DNA of 36,577 nucleotides. It comes from Clostridia bacterium (GTDB taxonomy: Bacteria > Bacillota > Clostridia > Oscillospirales > CAG-382). The position numbers were made by a program, and so were the translations under genes. The stretch is from NCBI GenBank assembly GCA_017549365.1, contig JAFYUZ010000022.1, positions 1-36,577 of the forward strand, in the 5' to 3' direction. Below, in pieces: positions 1 to 8,302 of this stretch; the first letter of the stretch is position 1; every line of letters begins with the position of its first letter. The notes beneath the pieces were generated by a model. It was not told the origin of the DNA. It saw nothing but the letters and a program-made list of their open reading frames with translations, and searched no databases.

Positions 1-255
1 CGGGACGCGATATATCCCTTCGGGATGCGATATGCCCCTTCGGGGCGCGATATATCCCTTCGGGATGCGATATGTCCCTTCGGGACGCGATATAATTACT
101 TCGTAATACGATATGTCCCTGCGGGACGCGATATATCCCTTCGGGATGCGATATGCCCCTTCGGGGCGCGATATATCCCTTCGGGATGCGATATGTCCCT
201 TCGGGACGCGATATATTACTTCGTAATGCGATATGTCCCTGCGGGACGCGATAAA
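1..255. repeat. Tandem array of about 20-bp hairpin units (GCGATAT-spaced palindromes)
   Basis: About a dozen units follow one another. Each has a conserved spacer GCGATAT(A/G) and a small palindrome with a three-base TTC or TGC loop. The arms change together and stay paired: ATCCC/GGGAT, GCCCC/GGGGC, GTCCC/GGGAC and ATTAC/GTAAT. A higher-order period of about 120 bases is visible: the block from position 2 is repeated almost exactly from 122. The array reaches the left window edge, so its true length is unknown, and it stops about 45 bases before the first gene. A six-frame translation of it is open but only reflects the repeat. It is not a CRISPR array, because there are no unique spacers. 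The same GATAT-plus-hairpin design recurs at 23290-23441. Confidence 0.9.
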
Positions 256-298
256 AGGATTTTTGTATATATATTTTTTTAACAAGAAAGGTGCGTTT

Positions 299-1759
299 AT
301 GAAAGACCGTCAGTATTTTCTCGAGAAAGCACAGGAAAATATGCCGAAGCTTTTTTACAAGGATATAAGACCCGTGTGCGAAAAAGAAGTGTTTGACATC
401 GGAGAAAGCTTTGTTCTCGACCTTGGCAATCACTATGTGGGAAAATTTTCGTTTTCGCTCGATATTTTCGACGATTTCATCGATGCTCCCGTTCAGCTTA
501 CAATTCGTTTTGGTGAAAACGAGCGTGAGATAAACGACGATTTTTCGGTATATAACGGCACGATCTCGCGCACCTGGCTTCAGGAAGAAACTGTTTTTGT
601 CGATACCCCCTCAAGGGTAGAAATGCCCCGCAGATACGCCTGCCGATATGTAAAGATAACGGTAAATGACGTCCGCCGCCCTGTAAGGCTTTTTGGTTTT
701 TGCTTCACCTCTTCCACAAGTGCGGATATGTCAAAGTTTGAAAAGGCGGATATTTCAGACAAACTTCTCAAAAAAATAGACGAGGTTTCAATAAATACCC
801 TCAAGGAGTGTATGCAGACCTTCTTTGAGGACGGGCCAAAAAGAGACCGCCGCATCTGGATAGGCGATTTCCGCCTCGAAGCCCTTGTAAACCACTGTAC
901 CTTTGACAACAGAGAGATCGTGAAAAGGTGCCTTTATCTTTTCGCCGCGGGTGATTATGGCGAGCTTGGCTTTTTGCCGTCGTATATCTATGAAACGCCC
1001 TATTATTTTTCGGGCAGAGATCACCTTTGCGACTACGCCCTTTTGTACGTTGTGACACTGTGCGATTATTTCGATCACTCGCACGATATCGAAACGGTAA
1101 ACGATATTTTATCTGTTTGCAAGCACCAGCTTGATAGCTTTGATGCAATTCTTGATGCAAAAGGCATCGTAACCGATCACGACGGATGGTTTGTTTTCAT
1201 CGATTGGTGCGAGGGCTTGCGCGCGCTCACAAGTCTTCAGGGTGTGTATCTTTATACCCTTGAAAGATTTTCAAAGCTTCTTGCCGAAATCGGCGACAAA
1301 GATTGCGAAAAATACGAAAAACGGCTTTTGGAGTCAAGAAAACTTGCAAAAAAGCATCTTTATAACCCCGAAAAGGGCGTTTTCCAAAACGATCTTGACG
1401 GCAACCAGCTCAGCGTACATTCGCAGGTGTGGATGATACTCGGCGGCGCCATATCGGGCGATGAGGGCAAAAAATCCCTTCTTGCAACCCTTGACAATCC
1501 CAATGCAAAACAACCCTTCACCCCCTATATGCGCCATTACGTTGTGGAGGCGATGATAAAGCTTGGCATGCTTGATGAAGCGAAAGAGTACATAAAGCTT
1601 ATCTGGGGAGGTATGATCGACCTTGGAGCTGACACCTTTTACGAGGTTTACGTCCCCGGCGATCCCGAATTTTCACCCTATCGCGACAGAAAAATAAACA
1701 GCCTCTGCCACGCGTGGAGCTGTACACCTTCGTATTTTATCCGCAAGTATTTTGTATAA
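299..1759 (+). CDS. GH78-like six-hairpin glycosidase (alpha-L-rhamnosidase-like)
   Basis: The product (486 aa) is likely a cytoplasmic inverting glycoside hydrolase of the (alpha/alpha)6-barrel class. It has an N-terminal beta-rich domain (about residues 1-150) and then a helical barrel. The GH78-type signature DGPKRDRRIWIGD sits at the start of the barrel, and LGADTFYE with a following NSLCHAWSCTP segment lies near the C-terminus. In characterised GH78 enzymes the residue after the arginine of the first motif is the general acid Glu; here it is Asp. The base Glu in TFYE is kept. There is no signal peptide. I chose ATG 299 over the upstream in-frame start at 233 because the latter lies in the hairpin array and GAAAGGTG precedes 299. 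It is the first gene of a same-strand catabolic block. The family call is fairly secure; the sugar specificity is not known. Confidence 0.75.
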   Translation: MKDRQYFLEKAQENMPKLFYKDIRPVCEKEVFDIGESFVLDLGNHYVGKFSFSLDIFDDFIDAPVQLTIRFGENEREINDDFSVYNGTISRTWLQEETVFVDTPSRVEMPRRYACRYVKITVNDVRRPVRLFGFCFTSSTSADMSKFEKADISDKLLKKIDEVSINTLKECMQTFFEDGPKRDRRIWIGDFRLEALVNHCTFDNREIVKRCLYLFAAGDYGELGFLPSYIYETPYYFSGRDHLCDYALLYVVTLCDYFDHSHDIETVNDILSVCKHQLDSFDAILDAKGIVTDHDGWFVFIDWCEGLRALTSLQGVYLYTLERFSKLLAEIGDKDCEKYEKRLLESRKLAKKHLYNPEKGVFQNDLDGNQLSVHSQVWMILGGAISGDEGKKSLLATLDNPNAKQPFTPYMRHYVVEAMIKLGMLDEAKEYIKLIWGGMIDLGADTFYEVYVPGDPEFSPYRDRKINSLCHAWSCTPSYFIRKYFV

Positions 1760-1777
1760 ATCAGATTGGAAGACAAA

Positions 1778-2416
1778 ATGACAAAACTTTTGATTATCCG
1801 CCACGGATACAGCGTAACCAACAAAGCAAAGATATTTACAGGGCAAAACGACGTTGATCTTGCCCCCGAGGGCTACGGTCAGGCAGAAGCCGTTTGCAGA
1901 TATATCGCAGAGAATTACAAGGTGGATGCCATATATTCCAGCGACCTCAAAAGAGCCGTAAACACCATATTGCCCCTTGCAAAAAAGCTGGGGCTCGAAA
2001 TACACACCGAAAAAGGCATCCGCGAGCTTGATGTTGGCGAGTGGCAGGGAAGGCCTGTGGAGGACGTCCGCCTTGAAAATCTTGAAAAGCTGAAAGCGTA
2101 TAGATACGACCCCGCAAACCACGGTTGTCCCGGCGGCGAAAACTACACCGATATGTGCAAAAGAGCTCTGCCGGTTTTTGAAAGAATTGCAAAAGAAAAC
2201 GATGGAAAAACAGTGGCTGTTGCCACCCACGGCGGAGTTATCCGTGTTCTTACCTGCGTATTCCGCTCTCTTCCGCTGGTCGAGGTAAAGGACATTCCCC
2301 ATTGCCCAAACGCTTCTTTGATGGTGGTGTCTTTTGATGACGGAAAATTTACCATCGAAAAAGAAAGCTTCAATAGCTATCTTGAAGATCAGGTAACCGA
2401 AAAAGGGCTTAACTGA
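1778..2416 (+). CDS. Histidine phosphatase family protein (phosphoglycerate mutase-like)
   Basis: This 212-residue protein belongs to the branch-1 histidine phosphatase superfamily. The phospho-acceptor motif is LIIRHGYS with His9. The acid-base glutamate lies in RELDVGEWQGRP, and the second histidine is in VATHGGVIR. Length and motifs fit small-molecule phosphatases such as cobalamin- or sugar-phosphate phosphatases as well as cofactor-dependent mutases, so the substrate cannot be named. I prefer ATG 1778, which follows GGAAG, over the TTG at 1766. It starts 18 bases after the glycosidase and ends 11 bases before glycerate kinase, so it is almost certainly co-transcribed. The link with glycerate kinase makes a phosphorylated three-carbon acid or sugar phosphate a reasonable guess. 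Confidence 0.8.
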   Translation: MTKLLIIRHGYSVTNKAKIFTGQNDVDLAPEGYGQAEAVCRYIAENYKVDAIYSSDLKRAVNTILPLAKKLGLEIHTEKGIRELDVGEWQGRPVEDVRLENLEKLKAYRYDPANHGCPGGENYTDMCKRALPVFERIAKENDGKTVAVATHGGVIRVLTCVFRSLPLVEVKDIPHCPNASLMVVSFDDGKFTIEKESFNSYLEDQVTEKGLN

Positions 2417-2427
2417 AAGGAAAGAAA

Positions 2428-3573
2428 ATGAAAGTAGTTGTTGCAATTGATTCCTTCAAAGGCAGTCTCTCTTCCCTTGATGCCGCACGGGCGGCGGGGG
2501 AGGGCATAAAAGCCGCAATACCCGATTGCACCACCAAATATTTTCCCATCGCCGACGGCGGCGAGGGAACGTCGCAGGCACTTGCAAGCGCGCTTGGGGC
2601 AGAAAAAGAAAGGGTTGACGTCACAGGTCCTCTCGGAGAAAAAATATCTGCCGAATACTATCTTGATCCCAAAACACGCACCGCCGTTATGGAAATGTCA
2701 GAGGCGGCAGGTCTGCCGCTTGTGCCGCAGGAAAAAAGAAACCCTCTTTTCACCACCACCTACGGCGTCGGTGAGATGATAAAAGATGCGATAAGGAAAG
2801 GGTGCCGCAGGTTTGTCGTCGGCATCGGCGGCAGTGCCACCAACGATGGGGGAGTGGGAATGCTTTCTGCCCTCGGCTTTGAATTTTTTGATACCGAGGA
2901 TAAATATATTGAAAACTGCGGAAAAGGACTCGAAAAGCTTTCGCGCATTTCGTGCAAAAACGCCCTTTCCGAGCTTTCTGAATGTGAATTTGAGATCGCC
3001 TGCGACGTAACAAATCCCCTGTGCGGAAAAAACGGATGCAGTGCCGTCTTTGCGCCTCAAAAAGGAGCGGACGAAAAAACGGTTCAGCTTATGGACAGCT
3101 GGCTTTTTTCGTATGCAATACTGTCAAAGGACGTTTTCAAAAACGCCGATCCCGAACTTCCCGGCACCGGTGCCGCGGGGGGCATGGGCTTTGCCTTTGT
3201 AACTTATCTTAATGCAAAGCTTATGCGTGGCATCGACCTTGTTATTGAAAAAACGGGCATCGAAAAAGCCATCGAGACCTGCGACGTGGTTGTGACGGGC
3301 GAGGGAAAAATAGATTCCCAGACCGCCATGGGAAAAGCGCCCATGGGTATTGCAAACATTGCAAAAAAGTACAAAAAACCCGTAATCGCCTTCTGCGGTA
3401 CGGCAAGTGCGGATGCGGATGTTTGCAACTCTTTCGGCATTGACGGAATTTTCCCCATCCTTCGCCGCCCCTGCACTCTTTCTCAGGCGATGGATCGCGA
3501 CAGTGCATATTCCAATATGCGCGATACGGCAAAACAGGTATTTTCTTTGATAAAAACTATAAAAAACATATAA
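2428..3573 (+). CDS. glxK: Glycerate kinase, type I (GlxK/GarK family)
   Basis: The product (381 aa, normal family length) phosphorylates D-glycerate with ATP and feeds phosphoglycerate into lower glycolysis. Family hallmarks are the N-terminus VVVAIDSFKGSLSS, the ADGGEGT motif around residue 45, the VGIGGSATNDGGVGML segment near 130, and GTGAAGGMGFA and VVTGEGKIDSQT in the C-terminal half. GAAAGGAAAG precedes the ATG. It lies 11 bases after the histidine phosphatase and 13 bases before the kinase-phosphodiesterase fusion. Its presence suggests that the block's substrate is degraded to glycerate or that glycerate is released by a neighbour. Family assignment is firm; whether 2- or 3-phosphoglycerate is made cannot be read from sequence. 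Confidence 0.92.
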   Translation: MKVVVAIDSFKGSLSSLDAARAAGEGIKAAIPDCTTKYFPIADGGEGTSQALASALGAEKERVDVTGPLGEKISAEYYLDPKTRTAVMEMSEAAGLPLVPQEKRNPLFTTTYGVGEMIKDAIRKGCRRFVVGIGGSATNDGGVGMLSALGFEFFDTEDKYIENCGKGLEKLSRISCKNALSELSECEFEIACDVTNPLCGKNGCSAVFAPQKGADEKTVQLMDSWLFSYAILSKDVFKNADPELPGTGAAGGMGFAFVTYLNAKLMRGIDLVIEKTGIEKAIETCDVVVTGEGKIDSQTAMGKAPMGIANIAKKYKKPVIAFCGTASADADVCNSFGIDGIFPILRRPCTLSQAMDRDSAYSNMRDTAKQVFSLIKTIKNI

Positions 3574-3586
3574 TCAAGAGGTAAAA

Positions 3587-5239
3587 ATGAAACCAAAAAT
3601 TTTGACCTTTGGCGAAATAATCTGGGACGTTTATGAAAACGGCAGTTTCATCGGCGGCGCAGGACTTAATTTTGCCGCACACTGTTCAAAATGCGGAGCG
3701 GAAAGTATTCTTTTTTCCGCCGTGGGATGTGATGATTTCGGGAAAAGGACAATAGATTTTGTAAAAGATCTTCGCATCTCCTGCGAGCATATAAAAGCTC
3801 TTGACAAACCCACGGGGCAGAGCGTTGTTAGTCTTGACGAGCACGGAACGCCCGATTTTTATATCACCGAGGACGTGGCGTATGATAACATTCGGTTGAC
3901 CGATGACGACCTTTCTTTTATAAACGAAAGCTCTTTTGACGCTTTGTATTTCGGCACTTTGATCCAGCGAAGCGCAGTATCAAGGGAATCCTTAAAAAAG
4001 CTTATGTCGTCCTGCTCTTTTGGCGAAATTGTGTGTGACGTAAATCTTCGCAAAAATTGCTACGGTGCCGATTCTGTCCGCCTTTGCCTTGAAAACGCCA
4101 CAGTGCTCAAGGTAAGCATCGAGGAAGAAGCGGATCTTCGAAAAATGAATATGTACGCCCCCTCCTGCGACACCCCCGAGGCGGTTTGCAAGGCAATATG
4201 CGAAAAATTTTGCAATATAAAATACCTTCTTCTCACCTTGGGTTGCGACGGCGCGCTTTTGTATTGTGCAAAGAGCGGCGAAGCGTACATAGCACCTGCA
4301 AAAAAATGCACGGTTGCCTCAACCGTCGGCGCAGGCGACAGCTTTGTTGCCGCTTTTATGACCTCGTACCTTTCGGGAAAAGATGCAAAAGAAGCCACCG
4401 ATATCGCCAACACCCTTGCAGCGCTTGTCGTTTCAAAAACAGACGCCATTCCGCAATATAACTTTTGCGACGGAAAGGTAACGCAAAAACGACCGATGCT
4501 CCAGGCGCATCGCGGAGTTGCCTGCGATTACCCCGAAAACACCATGTCGGCTTTTTATGCCGCGGCAGAGCTCGGATATGAATATATCGAGCTTGACCCC
4601 AACCATACACGCGACAACGTCATCGTTGTTCTGCACGATAAGTGTGTCAATCGCACCGCACGCCACCCCGACGGCAGAGATATAGAAGAAAAGATAAATA
4701 TCGCGGATATCACCTATTCGCAGGCTCTTGCGTATGACTACGGCGTGTGGTTTTCAAAGGATTTTTCGGGCGAAAGCCTGCCCACTCTTGATGCCGTCCT
4801 TTGCCTTGCAAAAGAAAACGGAATCATCGTAAAGCTCGATAACAAAATAGAAAAATTCCCCGATGACGCGACACAGGCGCTTTATGCCCTTGTCGAAAAG
4901 TACGAAAGCAATATTGCCCTCACCTCGGCAAAGGTAGATACGATAAAACGCTATGCCGAAAGATTTCCCAAAGCATATCTTCATTACGACGGCCCCGTGG
5001 ACGATGGGGTACTTAACGAGCTTTCGGAATATTCCGACCGCCTTACAGTGTGGCTTCCGCACTTTTCGCCTCTTACCTCGTGGGCAAAGGTGCCCTTTGC
5101 AAACGAAAAGCTTTGTGCAAAGGTAAAAAAGGTTGCAAAGCTTGGCATCTGGCTTATCGGTGATGTCGAAAACTACGGGCAGGTGTGCAGTAAGTATTCT
5201 CCCGACATAATCGAAACGACAGGTGCGATAAAGCCCTGA
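3587..5239 (+). CDS. PfkB sugar kinase fused to glycerophosphodiester phosphodiesterase domain
   Basis: One uninterrupted 550-residue frame holds two enzymes. Residues 1 to about 298 are a PfkB/ribokinase-family kinase, with an FIGGAGLNFA substrate loop and VGAGDSFVAAF carrying catalytic Asp251. From about residue 303 a GDPD domain begins: His308-Arg309 in QAHRG, Glu317 in PENT, Glu335 and Asp337 in IELDPNH, and His350 in LHDK, followed by SLPTLDAVL. These are the metal and catalytic positions of bacterial GlpQ/UgpQ-type enzymes, so both halves look active. There is no signal peptide, so both act in the cytoplasm. It sits between glycerate kinase and a zinc dehydrogenase with short gaps. I infer that the phosphodiesterase releases a sugar or polyol that the kinase then phosphorylates; the substrate is unknown. 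Each domain normally occurs alone. Confidence 0.88.
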   Translation: MKPKILTFGEIIWDVYENGSFIGGAGLNFAAHCSKCGAESILFSAVGCDDFGKRTIDFVKDLRISCEHIKALDKPTGQSVVSLDEHGTPDFYITEDVAYDNIRLTDDDLSFINESSFDALYFGTLIQRSAVSRESLKKLMSSCSFGEIVCDVNLRKNCYGADSVRLCLENATVLKVSIEEEADLRKMNMYAPSCDTPEAVCKAICEKFCNIKYLLLTLGCDGALLYCAKSGEAYIAPAKKCTVASTVGAGDSFVAAFMTSYLSGKDAKEATDIANTLAALVVSKTDAIPQYNFCDGKVTQKRPMLQAHRGVACDYPENTMSAFYAAAELGYEYIELDPNHTRDNVIVVLHDKCVNRTARHPDGRDIEEKINIADITYSQALAYDYGVWFSKDFSGESLPTLDAVLCLAKENGIIVKLDNKIEKFPDDATQALYALVEKYESNIALTSAKVDTIKRYAERFPKAYLHYDGPVDDGVLNELSEYSDRLTVWLPHFSPLTSWAKVPFANEKLCAKVKKVAKLGIWLIGDVENYGQVCSKYSPDIIETTGAIKP

Positions 5240-5265
5240 TTTTTCAAACGAAAGGAAAAAGATAA

Positions 5266-6288
5266 ATGAAAGCTGCAGTTTTTTATAAAAAAGGCGATCT
5301 TCGCATAGAAGATCTGCCCACCCCCGAAATCAGAAATCCCGACGACGTTGTAATAAAAGTGCGTGCCTGCGGCATCTGCGGCACCGATATGCACATTTTC
5401 GACGGCGACGAGGGCGCCGCCCCCACCCCTTGCGGAACAGTGCTGGGACATGAGTTTTCGGGCGAGGTCGTGGCAGTGGGGGACGCAGTACACGGCGTTT
5501 CTGTCGGCGATCGTGTGTGTGTCGATCCCAACAAGCTTTGCAACAACTGCGATTATTGCCGCGAGGGAATAGGTCATTTTTGCGAATCGATGGTGGGTAT
5601 CGGCACCACCGTGCACGGCGGATTTGCGCAGTATTGCGTTGTGCCCGCATCGCAGGTGTATAAATTTGACGGCGACATAACCTATGAAATGGCGGCAATG
5701 TGCGAGCCTGTGGCTTGTTGTTTGCATGGAATTGATATGTGCGATATAATCCCCGGCGGCACTGTTGCTGTCATCGGTGGCGGCATGATCGGACTTCTTA
5801 TGCTTCAACTTGCAAAGCTTAAGGGTGCGGCAAAGCTTTTGCTTGTCGAACCCGTAGCAGAAAAAAGAGAGCTTGCAAAAAAGCTTGGCGCGGATATAAC
5901 GGTCGATCCGACGTCGCAGGATATCTTTGCCGTTCTTGAACAAAACGGCATATCAAGAATAAGCACAGTCATCGAATGCGTCGGAAAAACGGCAACGATG
6001 AAGCAGGCAATTTCCATTGCGGGCAAAAAATCCACCGTTATGATGTTCGGACTCACAAGGCCTTCTGACGAAATCGAAATCAAACCCTTCGAGATCTTTA
6101 AAAAAGAGATAACCCTCAAAGCTTCTTTCATCAATCCTTACACCCAAAAAAGAGCCCTTTCTCTCATCGATTCAAAAAAGATCGACGTTTCGTCGATGGT
6201 ATACAAGACCATCTCTGTTGACGAGCTGCCCGCAATTCTCGGCGACAAGGCAAAAAGAGCGCAGGGAAAATACATCGTCACTTTCTGA
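5266..6288 (+). CDS. Zinc-dependent medium-chain alcohol/polyol dehydrogenase
   Basis: This 340-residue MDR-family protein resembles sorbitol and threonine dehydrogenases. Catalytic zinc ligands are Cys38 (CGICGTD), His62-Glu63 (GHEFSG) and probably Glu147 (MCEPVA). The structural zinc site is complete with Cys92, Cys95, Cys98 and Cys106. The nucleotide-binding turn is GGGMIG at 171-176, and the acid in LLVEP after the second strand favours NAD over NADP. GAAAGGAAAAAG precedes the ATG. It follows the kinase-phosphodiesterase fusion by 26 bases and is the last gene before a new promoter at 6313. I infer oxidation of a polyol or sugar alcohol from the same pathway. Family is certain; substrate is not. 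Confidence 0.88.
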   Translation: MKAAVFYKKGDLRIEDLPTPEIRNPDDVVIKVRACGICGTDMHIFDGDEGAAPTPCGTVLGHEFSGEVVAVGDAVHGVSVGDRVCVDPNKLCNNCDYCREGIGHFCESMVGIGTTVHGGFAQYCVVPASQVYKFDGDITYEMAAMCEPVACCLHGIDMCDIIPGGTVAVIGGGMIGLLMLQLAKLKGAAKLLLVEPVAEKRELAKKLGADITVDPTSQDIFAVLEQNGISRISTVIECVGKTATMKQAISIAGKKSTVMMFGLTRPSDEIEIKPFEIFKKEITLKASFINPYTQKRALSLIDSKKIDVSSMVYKTISVDELPAILGDKAKRAQGKYIVTF

Positions 6289-6312
6289 CCTTTTTTGCAT
6301 ATTTTGCCCGTA

Positions 6313-6341
6313 TTGACAAAATATACAGCTTGTTGTATAAT
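6313..6341 (+). promoter_or_regulatory. SigA-type promoter for the PHP/amidohydrolase pair
   Basis: A perfect TTGACA at 6313-6318 and a perfect TATAAT at 6336-6341 are separated by exactly 17 bases. The start codon of the PHP gene is 30 bases downstream, with GAGGTGA as ribosome binding site. This separates 6372-8266 transcriptionally from the upstream block. Confidence 0.9.
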
Positions 6342-6371
6342 GTTTTCGCAAATATATAAAGAGGTGACCTG

Positions 6372-7211
6372 ATGCTTGCCAATTACCATACCCACTCAAA
6401 ATACTGCGACGGAAAAAACACCCTTCGCGAGATGATAGATGCCGCCATAGAAAAAGGCTTTGACGTTCTCGGTTTTTCGGGACACGGCTACACCGAATTT
6501 GATTTTACCTACTGCATGACTGAAACCGACAAATATCTTGCCGAGCTTGCGGCCCTGCGCGATGAATATCGCGGAAAGATAGATATTCTCATCGGTGTCG
6601 AGGAGGATATGCGTCATTTTGTTGACAGATCAAGATACGATTACATAATCGGCTCGTCCCACTATTTTGTCATCGAGGGACGTGATCTTGCACCGTCTGT
6701 CAACCTCATCGGCGGAAAATATCAGCACATCGATTCAAACTATCAGTGCATGAAAGAGTGTGTCGAGCTTTTCGACGGCGACACGATCGCTCTTGCAAAG
6801 AGCTATTACGAATCGTTCTGTGACTACATTCTTACCCGAAAGCCCGACATTGTCGGACATTTCGATCTTATCACAAAGTTTGACGAGATGGAAGAGCCCA
6901 TCTTTCTCGGCGATCCCGAATATACCAGACTTGCCGAAAAATATATGGAAAAGGTTGCCGACGTCGATTGCATTTTCGAGGTAAATACGGGTGCCATCTC
7001 CCGCGGATACCGCACTCTTCCGTATCCTGCCCAAAATCTTTTGCACATTCTGAAAAAGCATGGAGCAAAAATAACCCTCACCTCCGATTGCCACGCCGCA
7101 GAAAATCTTGATTGCTTTTATACCGAAGCAAAAAAGCTTCTTTCGGACGTCGGTTTCGAATATCTCACCATGCTCACGTCTGACGGCGTGAAAAAAGAAT
7201 ATCTTAAATAA
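6372..7211 (+). CDS. PHP-domain phosphoesterase, histidinol-phosphatase-like
   Basis: The 279-residue product carries the PHP metal-binding pattern. NYHTHSKYCDG gives His6, His8 and Asp13, SGHGYTEF gives a further His, GVEEDM a Glu, GSSHYF a His, and TSDCHAAEN the C-terminal Asp-x-His. This is the arrangement of HisK-type histidinol-phosphate phosphatases, which hydrolyse phosphomonoesters with a trinuclear metal site. No other histidine biosynthesis gene is near, so it may act on a different phosphate ester. It has its own consensus promoter and is followed 17 bases later by an amidohydrolase. The family is clear; the role in histidine synthesis is uncertain. Confidence 0.8.
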   Translation: MLANYHTHSKYCDGKNTLREMIDAAIEKGFDVLGFSGHGYTEFDFTYCMTETDKYLAELAALRDEYRGKIDILIGVEEDMRHFVDRSRYDYIIGSSHYFVIEGRDLAPSVNLIGGKYQHIDSNYQCMKECVELFDGDTIALAKSYYESFCDYILTRKPDIVGHFDLITKFDEMEEPIFLGDPEYTRLAEKYMEKVADVDCIFEVNTGAISRGYRTLPYPAQNLLHILKKHGAKITLTSDCHAAENLDCFYTEAKKLLSDVGFEYLTMLTSDGVKKEYLK

Positions 7212-7228
7212 CAAGGGGGAAACTTGCG

Positions 7229-8266
7229 ATGATTTTTGATGCACACTTCCACTTTGACGGAGAACTTGGGCTTTCTGATTCTGTTGAATATTTCAATAAT
7301 TTCTTTGACGAATTCGGTGTCAGCAAGGCAATAGCCCTTGCATATTGCAACTGGACCGAAAGCACAGATCAACTTTCGTCCAATTTCAAGTGTATCTGGT
7401 TGAAAAAGCAGATGCCCAAAAGAATGTTTGCCTATATGTCGTTGCGTCATAATTTTGAAAAGCCTTTTTCTGCCGACGATTATTACAACCAGCTTTGCGA
7501 AGGTATGGCAATGGGTTTTGACGGTGTCAAATTTCTCGACGGCAAACCCGATATCCGCAAGAGAATCGGTTTTAAGCTGTGCGACAGCCGATATGACAAG
7601 GTTTTGGAAAAGCTCGAAAAAGACGGCACCCCCATCGTATATCATGTGGCAGACCCTTTGAAAAACTGGCACGATCCCAAGTCGATCGATTATTACGGCG
7701 ACGATAGTTTCACAACAAAAGAAGAACTTTATGCCGAGGTCGAGGAATTTATGAAAAAATTCCCCAAGCTTCGCATCTCGTTTGCACATTTCTTCTTTCT
7801 CGCCGCAGAGCTTGAAAGAGCGGCGGATTTTCTTGACAGATACGAAAATGTCAGCTTCGACCTTGCCCCCGGCCGTGAGATGTTCCACGAGCTTGCCACA
7901 GATATTCCGTCTGCCCGCGAATTTTTCAAAAAGTACAAAAAACGCCTGATCTGGGGATCGGATATTGATAATACAAAGATACATGACGGCTATTGCAGAG
8001 ACGTATACAAGATATACAACAACGTTTTCGGAAACGGCGAAAAATTCTTTGCCGTCGATGCGGATTTTACTCCTCTCGGAATTGATGAAGAAACAATGGA
8101 ATACGTAAGATACAAGAATCAGCTTGCAATTTCGGGCGACACACCCCTTCCCGTAAACGACCAAGCCGTAAGAGAAGCCATCTCGAATTTCAAAAAAGAA
8201 AAGCTTGTTCTTCCCGAAAAAGAACAGGCGGAGTTTGACGAGATCTGCCGATATTTCGGAGCATAA
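7229..8266 (+). CDS. TIM-barrel amidohydrolase family protein
   Basis: The protein (345 aa) opens with MIFDAHFHFD, the His-x-His metal motif at residues 6 and 8 of amidohydrolase-2 (COG2159-like) proteins. Later candidate metal ligands are the His in VYHVAD, the His in SFAHFFF and the Asp in WGSDIDN near the C-terminal third. Such enzymes hydrolyse or decarboxylate small cyclic or aromatic substrates, and nothing here fixes which. AAGGGGGAAA precedes the start. It is co-transcribed with the PHP gene and ends at a bidirectional terminator. Catabolism linked to the preceding sugar block is possible but not shown by sequence. Confidence 0.72.
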   Translation: MIFDAHFHFDGELGLSDSVEYFNNFFDEFGVSKAIALAYCNWTESTDQLSSNFKCIWLKKQMPKRMFAYMSLRHNFEKPFSADDYYNQLCEGMAMGFDGVKFLDGKPDIRKRIGFKLCDSRYDKVLEKLEKDGTPIVYHVADPLKNWHDPKSIDYYGDDSFTTKEELYAEVEEFMKKFPKLRISFAHFFFLAAELERAADFLDRYENVSFDLAPGREMFHELATDIPSAREFFKKYKKRLIWGSDIDNTKIHDGYCRDVYKIYNNVFGNGEKFFAVDADFTPLGIDEETMEYVRYKNQLAISGDTPLPVNDQAVREAISNFKKEKLVLPEKEQAEFDEICRYFGA

Positions 8267-8275
8267 TAACAGCAA

Positions 8276-8301
8276 AAAACGCACCGATTGGTGCGTTTTT
8301 C
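8276..8301. terminator. Bidirectional terminator between convergent genes
   Basis: AAAAACGCACC and GGTGCGTTTTT form an 11-bp stem around GATT. A-runs and T-runs flank both sides, so it can end the amidohydrolase transcript on + and the hydrolase transcript on -. Confidence 0.9.
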
Positions 8302-8302
8302 T

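Noticed and set aside
1..255. CRISPR array
   Set aside because: The units are contiguous palindromes with fixed linkers; there are no unique spacers and no cas genes.
25..282. Open frame of 85 residues through the hairpin array
   Set aside because: The translation only repeats the 20-base unit and has no ribosome site; it is a by-product of the repeats.
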